64,000 bases of DNA. Source: Streptomyces sp. WP-1 (GTDB lineage: Bacteria; Actinomycetota; Actinomycetes; Streptomycetales; Streptomycetaceae). Shown here one piece after another: positions 25,493 to 34,253 of the stretch. Under the pieces are notes generated by a model. It had not been told where the DNA came from. It was given only the letters and a program-made list of their open reading frames with translations, and did no database searches. The stretch's first letter is position 1; each line of letters begins with the position of its first letter. Where the stretch lies: contig NZ_CP123923.1 in NCBI RefSeq assembly GCF_030450125.1, forward strand, positions 1,550,001-1,614,000, given 5' to 3'. Position numbers and translations under genes: made by a program.

Positions 25493-26557
25493 CCCCTCGG
25501 CGCCGCCACCCGCCTCGGCACCAGCGGCAGCACCGTCCTCGGCCTCGGTGCCCCGGCCGGTGTCCCCGGCCCCGTCCTCGTCCTCGACCCCCGGGTCATG
25601 GGCGCGGCGCTTGGCGATGACCGCGCACACCATCAGCTGCATCTGGTGGAAGAGCATCAGCGGAAGCACGGCCAGGAAGGCGTGGGCGCCGAAGAGGACG
25701 CTCGCCATGGGCAGGCCGGAGGCGAGGGACTTCTTGGAGCCGGCGAACTGGATGGCGATCCGGTCCTCCCGGTCGAAGCCGAGGGCCCGGCCCCCGTACC
25801 AGGTGCCGACCAGCATCACAGCGAGGACCACGGCCTCGACCAGGAGGAGCGCGCCGAGCCGGGCGGGGCTGACCTGGTGCCAGATGCCCTGGATCATGCC
25901 CTCGCTGAAGGCGGTGTAGACGACGAGCAGGATGGAACCGCGGTCGACCAGTCCGAGGACCTTCTTGTGCCGGGTGATGAAGGGGCCGATCCAGCGCCGC
26001 AGCAGCTGCCCGGCGAGGAACGGCACCAGCAGTTGCAGCACGATCTTGACGAGGGAGTCGGCGGAGAAACCGCCGCCGCTGTTGCCGAGCAGTACGGCCG
26101 CCAGCAGCGGGGTGAGGACGATGCCGACCAGGGAGGAGAAGGAGCCGGCGCAGATGGCGGCGGGCACGTTTCCGCGGGCGATGGAGGTGAAGGCGATGGA
26201 CGACTGGATCGTGGAGGGCACCAGGGTCAGGAAGAGCAGGCCCTGGTAGAGGGGCTGGGTGAGGAGCACCGGCACGGTGGCGCGGGCGGCCAGGCCGAGC
26301 GCGGGGAAGACGAGGAAGGTGCAGGCCAGCACGGTGACATGGAGCCGCCAGTGGCGCAGTCCGTCGAGTGCCTCGCGGGTGGAGAGGCGGGCGCCGTAGA
26401 GGAAGAAGAGGAAGGCGATCGCGGCGGTCGAGGCGCCCGAGGCCACGGTGGCGCCGGTGCCATGGGCCGGGAACAGGGCGGCGAGGCCCACCGTGCCGAG
26501 GAGCAGCACGATGTACGGGTCGATCGGCATCCAGCTCGGCCAGCGCAGGCGTGTCAC
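25442..26557 (-). CDS. bile acid:sodium symporter family transporter
   Basis: A 371-residue membrane protein with about nine or ten hydrophobic segments, of the BASS/SBF family. Family blocks include FFLYGARLS, FLTLVPSTIQSSIAFTS and FAGSKKSLASGLPMA. GTG 26557 has GGAG just upstream. The C-terminal ~50 residues are Glu/Gly/Ala-rich and probably cytoplasmic. Substrate is likely an organic anion. It is divergent from a LysR gene, which may control it. Confidence 0.88.
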   Translation of the reverse strand: MTRLRWPSWMPIDPYIVLLLGTVGLAALFPAHGTGATVASGASTAAIAFLFFLYGARLSTREALDGLRHWRLHVTVLACTFLVFPALGLAARATVPVLLTQPLYQGLLFLTLVPSTIQSSIAFTSIARGNVPAAICAGSFSSLVGIVLTPLLAAVLLGNSGGGFSADSLVKIVLQLLVPFLAGQLLRRWIGPFITRHKKVLGLVDRGSILLVVYTAFSEGMIQGIWHQVSPARLGALLLVEAVVLAVMLVGTWYGGRALGFDREDRIAIQFAGSKKSLASGLPMASVLFGAHAFLAVLPLMLFHQMQLMVCAVIAKRRAHDPGVEDEDGAGDTGRGTEAEDGAAAGAEAGGGAEGSAAHPVQGQPQNRVLR

Positions 26558-26724
26558 GATGCTCCGATGGGTGTGCGACGGCAGGGGGTGTGCGACGGCA
26601 TTCCGGTCGGGCCCGTGGGACCGGGCCTCTCCTGATGATCCCTTGCCCCGCCTCGATCGGGAATCCCGCACACCACTCTCACTGTCATCATGATTCGCGA
26701 TAGCGACGACGTACGCTGGGGGCC

Positions 26725-27594
26725 GTGTACGACCCGAACCAGCTGCGGACCTTCCTCGCGGTCGCCCAGACGCTGAGCTTCACGCAGGCGGCCCGGCGTC
26801 TCGGCCTGCGCCAGTCCACGGTGAGCCAGCATGTGCGCAGGCTGGAGGAGGCGTCGGGGCGTCCGCTGTTCGCCCGGGACACGCACTCCGTGGAGCTGAC
26901 CGAGGACGGCGAGGCGATGCTCGGCTTCGCGCGCCGGATCCTGGAGGTGCACGAGCAGGCGACGGCGTTCTTCACCGGGACCCGGGTGCGCGGGCGGCTG
27001 CGGTTCGGCGCGTCGGAGGACTTCGTGCTGACCCGGCTGCCGGAGATCCTGGAGGGCTTCCGCTACGACCATCCCGAGGTCGATCTGGAGCTGAGCGTCG
27101 AGCTGTCCGGGATCCTGCACGAGCGGCTGGCCGCCGGGAAGCTCGATCTGGTGCTGGCCAAGCGGCGCCCGGAGGATCCGCGCGGGTCGCTGGTGTGGCG
27201 CGACGACCTGGTGTGGATCGGCGCCGAGCGGCTGCGCCTGGACGCCGACCGGCCGGTTCCGCTGATCGTGTACCCGCCGCCCGGCATCACCCGGGCGCGG
27301 GCCCTGGAGGCGCTGGAGCGGCAGGGGCGCGACTGGCGGATCGTCTGCACCAGCGGCAGCCTCAACGGGCTGATCGCCGCGGCCCGGGCGGGGCTCGGGG
27401 TGATGGCGCACGCGCGCCGGCTGGTCCCGCCGGGCCTGTTCCGGCTGCCGGAGCGCGTGGGGCTGCCGGAGCTGGGGAAGGTCGACTTCGTGCTGGCGCA
27501 CGGCCGGCACCGGCCGGGGACACAGGAGGCGGCGGACGCCCTCGCGGCGGCGGTGCTTGCGGGCGGGGAGCGGCTGCGGCGCCATGGCGGCTGA
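26725..27594 (+). CDS. LysR-family transcription regulator
   Basis: A 289-residue regulator with the typical N-terminal HTH (LRTFLAVAQTLSFTQAARR, then RQSTVSQHVRRLE) and a periplasmic-binding-like effector domain from about residue 90. Starts at GTG. Divergence from the symporter gene, with a 167-base gap, is the usual LysR arrangement; the symporter is the obvious candidate target. Confidence 0.9.
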   Translation: MYDPNQLRTFLAVAQTLSFTQAARRLGLRQSTVSQHVRRLEEASGRPLFARDTHSVELTEDGEAMLGFARRILEVHEQATAFFTGTRVRGRLRFGASEDFVLTRLPEILEGFRYDHPEVDLELSVELSGILHERLAAGKLDLVLAKRRPEDPRGSLVWRDDLVWIGAERLRLDADRPVPLIVYPPPGITRARALEALERQGRDWRIVCTSGSLNGLIAAARAGLGVMAHARRLVPPGLFRLPERVGLPELGKVDFVLAHGRHRPGTQEAADALAAAVLAGGERLRRHGG

Positions 27595-27959
27595 CGGCGG
27601 TGTGGCGCTCTTCACAGGGACCTCGGCGGCGGGCCGGATGCCGGTGGCCGCACGGGAGGGGCGCGGTGGGGCCGTCGCCGGGCCGCGGACGGCGTGGTCG
27701 TGGCCGTAATCGCCCTGTACAGAGCGGTAATCGGCGCGTACAGATTCGGTGGAGATTACGCCCCCGAAACTTACTGACCCGTCAGTATTGTGTCCGTCCC
27801 TTCCCCATGTGCGGGCATTTTCCGGACAACCATCGGGCGGAAGGCGCGGTTTGCTCTGTTTCCGCACCCCTCCCCTCCGCTCAGGGTGTGAGGTAGCTTT
27901 CACGGCGCTGTGCCGCACATCACCGGCGCGTTCAGGCAGCGAGGATCGGGGAGCGAGGA
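27595..27959. promoter_or_regulatory. control region of the acyl-CoA ligase: direct repeats and a palindrome
   Basis: Two direct repeats of GTAATCGnCnnGTACAGA (27706-27723 and 27727-27744, 21 bases apart) are followed by the perfect palindrome ACTGAC-CC-GTCAGT (27773-27786). No gene fits in the 365 bases. The palindrome has the shape of a TetR-family operator, of the type that commonly controls fatty-acid degradation genes. Confidence 0.6.
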
Positions 27960-29786
27960 TTGCGCGAGTTCACCAACCCGCCTCTCACGTCGGCACCGCC
28001 GGTGGGTGGTCTGGCCGATGCGGTCTTCGAGCACGCCGAGACGGACCCGGGGCGGGTGGCCCTCGGCCGCAAGGACGCTGCCGGGCAGTGGCGCGATGTG
28101 ACCTCCGCCGAGTTCCGCGACGAGGTCCTCGCCCTGGCCAAGGGCCTGCTGGCGAGCGGGGTCCGGTTCGGCGACCGGGTCGCGATCATGTCCCGTACCC
28201 GCTACGAGTGGACGCTCTTCGACTTCGCCCTGTGGACCATCGGCGCCCAGGTGGTGCCGGTCTACCCCACCTCCTCGGCGGAGCAGTGCTTCTGGATGCT
28301 GTACGACGCCGAGGTCACCGCGGCGATCGTGGAGCACGAGGACCACGCGATGACCATCGCCACGGTGATCGGCCGGCTCCCGCGGCTGCGCCGGCTGTGG
28401 CAGCTGGACGCGGGCTGTGTGCGGGAGCTGTACGACGCCGGCGCGCATCTGGACGACGAGGTGGTGCACCGGCACCGGCAGGCGGTCACCCCGGACTCGG
28501 TGGCCACGGTCATCTACACCTCGGGCACCACGGGCCGCCCCAAGGGCTGTGTGCTCTCGCACGGGAACTTCATGTTCGAGGCGGACAGCGTGGTGGACCG
28601 CTGGGCGCCGGTGTTCCACTCCAGGCGCGGGGAAGAGGCGTCCACGCTGCTGTTCCTGCCGCTCGCCCATGTCTTCGGGCGCATGGTGGAGGTGGCCGCG
28701 GTCCGGGGCCGGGTGCGGCTCGGCCACCAGCCGCAGCTGAACGCCGCGGCCCTGCTGCCCGACCTCCAGGCGTTCCAGCCGACGTTCATCCTGGCGGTGC
28801 CGTACATCTTCGAGAAGGTGTTCAACGCCTCCCGGCGCAAGGCGGAGAAGGAGGGCAAGGCGGGGCCGTTCGAGAAGGCGGTCGATGTCGCGGTGCGGTA
28901 CGCGGAGGCGGTCGAGGCGAAGGCCTGGGGCGTCGGGCCGGGGCCGACGGCGGGGCTGCGGATGCAGCACCAGTTGTTCGACAAGCTGGTGTACGCGAAG
29001 GTCAGGGCCGCGATGGGCGGCCGGATCCGCAACGCCATGTCGGGCGGCTCCGGCATGGACAGACGCCTCGGGCTGTTCTTCGCGGGCGCGGGCGTGCAGA
29101 TCTACGAGGGCTACGGCCTGACCGAGTCGACGGCCGCGGCGACCGCGAACCCGCCCGAGCACACCCGCTACGGCACGGTCGGCCAGGCGATCCCCGGGAC
29201 GACCGTGCACATCGCCGACGACGGCGAGGTCTGGCTGTACGGCGGCAATGTCTTCCAGGGCTATCTGAACAACCCCAAGGCGACCGACGGATCGCTGCAC
29301 GACGGCTGGCTGGCCACCGGGGACCTGGGCTCGCTGGACGAGGACGGTTATCTGACGATCACCGGCCGCAAGAAGGAGATCCTGGTGACCTCCGGCGGCA
29401 AGAGCGTCTCGCCCGGGGTGCTGGAGGAGCGGGTCCGCGACCATCCGCTGGTCAGCCAGTGCATCGTGGTCGGCAACGACCGCCCCTACATCGCCGCCCT
29501 GGTCACCCTCGACCACGAGGCCGTCGAGCACTGGCTCCAGATGCGTGGCAAACCGGCGATGGCGCCCGCGCGGCTGGTGCGGGACCCGGATCTGGAGACC
29601 GAGGTGCGGCGCGCCGTGGTCGCCGCGAACACGCTGGTCTCGCAGGCCGAGTCGATCCGCACCTTCCGGATACTGGCGCAGCCGTTCACCGAGGAACACG
29701 GCCTGCTGACACCGTCGTTGAAGCTGAAACGGAAGGCGATCGAGAAGGCGTACGAGCGCGAGGTCGAGGCGCTGTACAAGTCCTGA
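27960..29786 (+). CDS. long-chain fatty acyl-CoA ligase (AMP-forming)
   Basis: A 608-residue adenylate-forming enzyme that activates fatty acids with ATP and CoA. The P-loop YTSGTTGRPKGC is at about residue 186, followed by YEGYGLTESTAA, DGWLATGDLG and the C-terminal GRKKEILVTSGGKSVSP. TTG start at 27960 sits close behind GGAGCGAGGA. Length and motif order match class long-chain ligases (FadD15/FACS type). The promoter region carries a palindrome likely to bind a fatty-acid-responsive repressor. Confidence 0.9.
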   Translation: MREFTNPPLTSAPPVGGLADAVFEHAETDPGRVALGRKDAAGQWRDVTSAEFRDEVLALAKGLLASGVRFGDRVAIMSRTRYEWTLFDFALWTIGAQVVPVYPTSSAEQCFWMLYDAEVTAAIVEHEDHAMTIATVIGRLPRLRRLWQLDAGCVRELYDAGAHLDDEVVHRHRQAVTPDSVATVIYTSGTTGRPKGCVLSHGNFMFEADSVVDRWAPVFHSRRGEEASTLLFLPLAHVFGRMVEVAAVRGRVRLGHQPQLNAAALLPDLQAFQPTFILAVPYIFEKVFNASRRKAEKEGKAGPFEKAVDVAVRYAEAVEAKAWGVGPGPTAGLRMQHQLFDKLVYAKVRAAMGGRIRNAMSGGSGMDRRLGLFFAGAGVQIYEGYGLTESTAAATANPPEHTRYGTVGQAIPGTTVHIADDGEVWLYGGNVFQGYLNNPKATDGSLHDGWLATGDLGSLDEDGYLTITGRKKEILVTSGGKSVSPGVLEERVRDHPLVSQCIVVGNDRPYIAALVTLDHEAVEHWLQMRGKPAMAPARLVRDPDLETEVRRAVVAANTLVSQAESIRTFRILAQPFTEEHGLLTPSLKLKRKAIEKAYEREVEALYKS

Positions 29787-29893
29787 CGGACCGGGACGGA
29801 TCCGGAGGTTCCAGGCGCGTCAGGAATGTATCGTGGTGTGTGATCGTTGACGATGAAGAACCACGTCGTCGACCAGCGAAGGATCACGAGCTC

Positions 29894-30730
29894 GTGAGCA
29901 GCAAGGTCCCCCCGATCATCCTCAACAACGGTGTCGAGATGCCCCAGGTGGGCTTCGGCGTGTGGCAGGTGCCGGACGACGAGGCCGAGCAGGCCGTCGG
30001 CACGGCGCTCGAGGCCGGGTACCGCAGCATCGACACGGCCGCTGCGTACGGCAACGAAGAGGGCACCGGCCGTGCCATCGCGGCCTCCGGTCTGCCCCGC
30101 GAGGATATCTTCGTCACCACCAAGCTCTGGAACAGCGACCAGGGGTACGACGCGACGCTTCGCGCCTTCGACACGTCGCTCGGCAAGCTGGGGCTCGACC
30201 ATCTCGACCTGTACCTGATCCACTGGCCGCTGCCGGCCCGGGACACGTACGTCGACACGTACAAGGCGCTGGAGAAGCTGTACGCCGACGGCCGGGTCCG
30301 CGCCATCGGAGTGTCCAACTTCCTTCCCGAGCATCTGCGGCGGCTCGCGGAGGAGACGTCCGTCGTCCCCGCCGTGAACCAGATCGAGCTGCACCCGCAT
30401 CTTCAGCAGCACGCGGCCCGGGAGTACCACGCGGAGCAGGGCATCCGGACGGAGGCATGGTCGCCGCTCGGGCAGGGCAAGGGGCTGCTGGAGGTGCCGG
30501 CGATCGTGGCGATCGCGCAGAAGCACAACCGCACTCCGGCGCAGGTGGTGCTGCGGTGGCACGTCCAGCAGGGCACCATCGTGATCCCGAAGTCGGTGAC
30601 GCCCTCGCGGATCAAGGAGAACATCGAGGTGTTCGACTTCAGCCTGGACGCGGAGGATCTGGCGGCGATCGGCGCGCTGAACGAGGACCGGCGGATCGGG
30701 CCGGACCCGGCGACGTTCGACATGGGCTGA
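29894..30730 (+). CDS. aldo/keto reductase (2,5-diketogluconate reductase type)
   Basis: A 278-residue soluble NADPH reductase. The tetrad is intact: Asp and Tyr in SIDTAAAYGNE, Lys in VTTKLWN, His in LIHWPLP. It also has the family signatures GVSNFLPEHL and VIPKSVTPSRI. GTG 29894 is preceded by AAGGA about 10 bases upstream. It follows the acyl-CoA ligase by about 110 bases on the same strand but shows no functional link to it. Confidence 0.9.
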   Translation: MSSKVPPIILNNGVEMPQVGFGVWQVPDDEAEQAVGTALEAGYRSIDTAAAYGNEEGTGRAIAASGLPREDIFVTTKLWNSDQGYDATLRAFDTSLGKLGLDHLDLYLIHWPLPARDTYVDTYKALEKLYADGRVRAIGVSNFLPEHLRRLAEETSVVPAVNQIELHPHLQQHAAREYHAEQGIRTEAWSPLGQGKGLLEVPAIVAIAQKHNRTPAQVVLRWHVQQGTIVIPKSVTPSRIKENIEVFDFSLDAEDLAAIGALNEDRRIGPDPATFDMG

Positions 30731-30851
30731 CGATTCTCTTCCGGCCGCGCGTACGGGGAGCCCTGTGCGCGCGGCCGACGCCTCGAAGGGGCGCGGGGAA
30801 CCGCGCGGCCGGCCCCGACGGACCCGGGGACCACGGCGCCCCCGCTCTTTC

Positions 30852-31463
30852 TCACAGCGCATGCGCATCCGCGTGCACCACCTCGAACTCCTCCAGCGCC
30901 ACCACCGTCGCCCGTGCCTTGGCCGTGCCGGAGCGGCGGATCGCGGACAGGCCGGCGCGGGCGGACGCGAGGGCGTGGTGGTCGGTGAAGACCGTGCCCG
31001 CGATGCCCCGGCCCCGGTCGCGGTCCAGCAGCAGCGCCGTGCGGGCGAGTCCCGGCACCGTCTCCAGCCGGGGCAGCGCGGTCGCGTGGAAGGTGTCGGC
31101 CAGCAGGTCCGCGTCCCGGGGGTCGAACTCCAGGCGGGCGACGCGCAGTCCGCCGCCGGTCACGGGCAGCGGCAGGGCGTGGAAGACGGCGGCGCGATAG
31201 TGCTCGACGGCCACCGACGCGGCGAAGGGTTCCAGCAGCGCGGGGCGCCGCTCCCGCATCACCTCGTCGCTGTCGGTCTGCGCCTCCTCGGACTCCCACC
31301 AGCTGACCGTGAGCAGTTTGCCCAGCTCGCGGTCGACGAAGACGCCCGCGCCCCGGTAGCCGGGCCGCTCCTCCAGCAGATCGTGGCCCCGGCTGTTCAG
31401 GGCGCGCAGGGCCGGGTCCAGCCGGGCCGGATCCCCGGTCGCGTACACCGTGCGTACGAACAT
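30852..31463 (-). CDS. duplicated antibiotic-biosynthesis-monooxygenase-like (ferredoxin-fold) protein
   Basis: A 203-residue protein starting at ATG 31463 with GAGG 6 bases upstream. Two similar halves (ELGKLLTVSWWESEEAQTDS in the first; GRGIAGTVFTDHHALAS in the second) look like dimeric alpha/beta-barrel ABM folds. No cofactor-binding residue can be named. Function uncertain: could be a heme- or quinone-handling protein. Confidence 0.6.
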   Translation of the reverse strand: MFVRTVYATGDPARLDPALRALNSRGHDLLEERPGYRGAGVFVDRELGKLLTVSWWESEEAQTDSDEVMRERRPALLEPFAASVAVEHYRAAVFHALPLPVTGGGLRVARLEFDPRDADLLADTFHATALPRLETVPGLARTALLLDRDRGRGIAGTVFTDHHALASARAGLSAIRRSGTAKARATVVALEEFEVVHADAHAL

Positions 31464-31618
31464 GGCACCTCGCCTCCCGGGCGCGGACGACACGGACCCC
31501 TCCGGTGCCTCCAGTCTCACCATGGGGCGCGAACCATCGCAATACGCACGGGGTTTCGCGGGTTCGCGACCGCAGGGTTGACGCGCACATGGCACCTACG
31601 TCACGGTGGAGCCGCCCG

Positions 31619-31637
31619 GTAAGGAAAGTTTCCTAAC
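31619..31637. promoter_or_regulatory. palindrome upstream of the chitosanase gene
   Basis: AGGAAA-G-TTTCCT (31622-31634), extended by GT and AC at the ends with one mismatched pair. It sits 16 bases before the start codon, so a bound repressor would block transcription or initiation. A palindrome of this kind is known from memory upstream of streptomycete chitosanase genes controlled by the ROK-family repressor CsnR; the exact match was not checked. Confidence 0.6.
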
Positions 31638-31653
31638 AGAAGGGTCCCCCACA

Positions 31654-32361
31654 GTGCGTCTTCGATCACTGACCCTCGCCGCGGCCTCCGGGGCCGCCCT
31701 GCTCGCCGCCGGCCTGATGCCCGCGCACGCGCTCGCGGACCCCGCGCCGGCAGCCGCGCCGAAGGGCGCCCAGGAGGGCTCGGTCAGCGCGGCCGACCTG
31801 CTCGCCAAGGTGAAGTCCTGTGCGCAGATCTCCAACGGCAAGTACAAGACCGACGACGAGACCTCGGCCACGGTCCCGGTCTGCGGCAAGAACGGCGCGG
31901 TGTTCTGGAAGGCCGACATGGACATCGACTGCGACGGCCAGCGCACCACCAACTGCAACGAGGACCGCGACCCCTGGTACCAGGACGACACCGCCTTCCA
32001 CCAGTCCGACGGCAAGCCCCTGAAGTCCGAGTCGCTGCCCTATGTCGTGGTGCCCAGCACCAGCAGCATCTGGAAGTACTCCGACTACGGGATCAAGGGC
32101 GGTGGCGTGGTCGCCGTCGTCTACGGCGACAAGGTGGAGTACGCCGTCGTCGGCGACACCGGCCCCACGAAGATCATCGGCGAGGCGTCGTACGCCACCG
32201 CCAAGGCGCTCGGGATCGACCCGGACCCGGCGACCGGCGGCGCGGACTCGGGCGTGACCTACATCCTGTTCAAGAACTCCAAGGTCTCCCCCATCGAGAG
32301 CCACAGCGCCGCCGTCTCCCTCGGCGACCAGCTGGCGCAGCAGTTCATAGCGAACAACTAG
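31654..32361 (+). CDS. secreted GH75-type chitosanase
   Basis: A 235-residue exported protein starting at GTG. The signal peptide (LAAASGAALLAAGLMPAHALA) is followed by a domain with GH75 features: FWKADMDIDCDGQRT, then DTAFHQ, then YVVVPSTS and a catalytic-like DTGP (VVGDTGPTKIIGE). It should cut chitosan to oligosaccharides outside the cell. An upstream in-frame GTG (31606) would overlap the palindrome, so 31654 is preferred. The palindrome suggests repression until chitosan fragments appear. Confidence 0.88.
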   Translation: MRLRSLTLAAASGAALLAAGLMPAHALADPAPAAAPKGAQEGSVSAADLLAKVKSCAQISNGKYKTDDETSATVPVCGKNGAVFWKADMDIDCDGQRTTNCNEDRDPWYQDDTAFHQSDGKPLKSESLPYVVVPSTSSIWKYSDYGIKGGGVVAVVYGDKVEYAVVGDTGPTKIIGEASYATAKALGIDPDPATGGADSGVTYILFKNSKVSPIESHSAAVSLGDQLAQQFIANN

Positions 32362-32374
32362 CGTCGTTCCTGCG

Positions 32375-33075
32375 TCAGTTGGGCTGACCCAGCGGACGTA
32401 CGACCACGGTGTTGACATCGACCCCGGCCGGCTGCCGGATCGCCCAGGCCACGGAGTCGGCGATCTGGTCGGCGGTCAGCGGGTGCCCCGGGGCAGGCCG
32501 CCCGAGCCGTCCCAGATCGGCGTCTCCACCCGGCCGGGGGCGATCAGCGTCACGCCGACGCCGGACTCGGTGACCTGCCGCCGGGTGTTCTCGGCGAGCC
32601 CGGTGACCGCCCACTTGGTCGCCCCGTAGAGGTTGCCCGGCGTGTTCACGAATCCGGCGACGCTGCCGACGAGCACGATCCGGCCGCGTGTCTCCTCGAG
32701 CGCGTCGACCGAGGCGCGGATCAGCAGGGCCGGGCCGAGGACGTCGGTGAGGACCGTCTCGGACCAGCCGGCCGGGTCGCCCTCGGCCACGGAGTCATGG
32801 GTGGCGAGCCCGGCGTTGGCGACCACGGTGTCCAGCCGGCCGTACGCCGTGAGGGTGCGGTCGACCGCGTGCCGGATGTCGTCGTACGACGCCGCGTCGC
32901 CGACGACCGTCGTCAGTGCCCCGGGGTCGCCCAGGCCCTCGGCGAAGTCCCGCAGCCGCCGTTCGGTGCGGCCCGTGACGGCGACCCGGTGTCCGGCGGC
33001 CAGCAGCTGCCGGGCGACGGCGGCCCCGATACCGCTGCCGCCGCCGGTGATGAGCGCGACCGGAGAGTCGTTCAT
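32375..33075 (-). pseudogene. short-chain dehydrogenase/reductase, frameshifted near the C-terminus
   Basis: From ATG 33075 (behind AGGGGGAAA) the frame encodes an SDR with ALITGGGSGIGAA, ANAGL and the catalytic YGATK. It hits a stop at 32475 region after GGLPRG. In another frame the natural C-terminus continues (HPLTADQIADSVAWAIRQP... VVVRPLGQPN, ending 32375). One base appears to be missing in the GC run at about 32496-32502. The first part keeps all catalytic residues, so this may be a recent mutation or a sequencing error. Close relatives act on small alcohols or ketones. Confidence 0.75.
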
Positions 33076-33170
33076 GGTTTCCCCCTGGGTATCCGAATGC
33101 CGTTGGATGGACGGGGAGTTCACCATTTGGAACGCTCTCGAAGTCACGTGCCGCCGGGCGCCGGGCGCGG

Positions 33171-34115
33171 TCAGGAGGGGCGTACGGCCGTGTGCACGGT
33201 GTGCGCGGACAGGAGGAAGACGTCCGGCCGCCGGTGGACGCTCGCGGGGTCGACGGGGTCGAGGAGCCGGTCGAGGGTGTCCCGGTCCTCGGCGGCGAGG
33301 GCGTCGCCGAAGCCCTCGCGCACCCGGCCGAGGGTGGCGGCGACATAGGCGCGGGTCCGGTCGTCGGCCGGGGCGGGCAGGTCGAGCAGGAAGCTGCGGC
33401 TGCCGGTGTACCGCAGGCCCGCGGCGGTCAGCAGGGCCGGCCAGTCCTCGGTCTCGGCGACGGAGCCGGGCAGTTCGGCCCGCATCCGCGTGAACCGGTC
33501 CTCCTCCAGCGCGTCCAGCCGCGCCTGGAGCCCCGGGCGGCCGATGCCGAGGTCGCGGGGCAGGAAGCGGGAGGGCAGACCGCCTTCGAGGAGGGCCAGG
33601 GTGCCGCCGGGGGCGAGCCGCTGCCCGAACGCGGTGAGCGCGGCCCGCTGGTCGCCGAGGTGGTGCAGGCTGCGGCTGGCCCACAGCAGATCGGCCGGCT
33701 TCGGCAACTGGTGCAGCACGTCAGGGAGTTCACCGGCCAGGATGTCGACGCGATCGGTGAGGCCGAGGCGGCCGGCGCGGGCGCGGGCCCGGTCGAGGAG
33801 CGGCGCGGTGCCGTCCACGGCGACGACCCGGGCGCCGGGGAACACCTCGGCGAACAGGCAGGACAGGACCCCGGGGCCGCTGCCCGCGTCCGCGATCAGA
33901 CCCGGCTCGGCGGACTCGTCCGCGAGCCAGGACAGGGCCTGCCGGTACAGGGGGGCGAACAGTTCGGCCTGGGCCTCAAGGTGGGGGCCCAGCTCGTTCC
34001 AGTCGAGGTCCGCGCCGTGCCCGTGGCCGTGCGCATGCCCATGGCCGTGCTTGTGCCCGTGGTCCTCTTCGTGTCCCTGGCAGCGGGTGTGATCGCCGTT
34101 GTGGTCGTGCGCCAT
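33171..34115 (-). CDS. SAM-dependent methyltransferase with histidine-rich N-terminus
   Basis: A 314-residue class I methyltransferase. SAM motif I is LIADAGSGPGVLSCLFAE, followed by VVAVDGTAPLLDRA and WASRSLHHLGD. The first 35 residues hold about fourteen histidines (HGHKHGHGHAHGHGHG), which could bind Ni, Zn or Cu. It is divergent from a PhyH-type oxygenase gene. Substrate unknown; metal-sensing or metal storage by the tail is speculative. Confidence 0.82.
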   Translation of the reverse strand: MAHDHNGDHTRCQGHEEDHGHKHGHGHAHGHGHGADLDWNELGPHLEAQAELFAPLYRQALSWLADESAEPGLIADAGSGPGVLSCLFAEVFPGARVVAVDGTAPLLDRARARAGRLGLTDRVDILAGELPDVLHQLPKPADLLWASRSLHHLGDQRAALTAFGQRLAPGGTLALLEGGLPSRFLPRDLGIGRPGLQARLDALEEDRFTRMRAELPGSVAETEDWPALLTAAGLRYTGSRSFLLDLPAPADDRTRAYVAATLGRVREGFGDALAAEDRDTLDRLLDPVDPASVHRRPDVFLLSAHTVHTAVRPS

Positions 34116-34253
34116 GGTGGTCAGCCTCTCTTCCGGATGCCGTCAGGGTGCGACGGCACACCGGGCGGGGGCCAGCTCCGTTGCCGACCCGGCAAATCCG
34201 GGCCGGGGAGGCCGCCGGAAAACCGGATGCCCCACCGCCTTACCTCGTCCACC

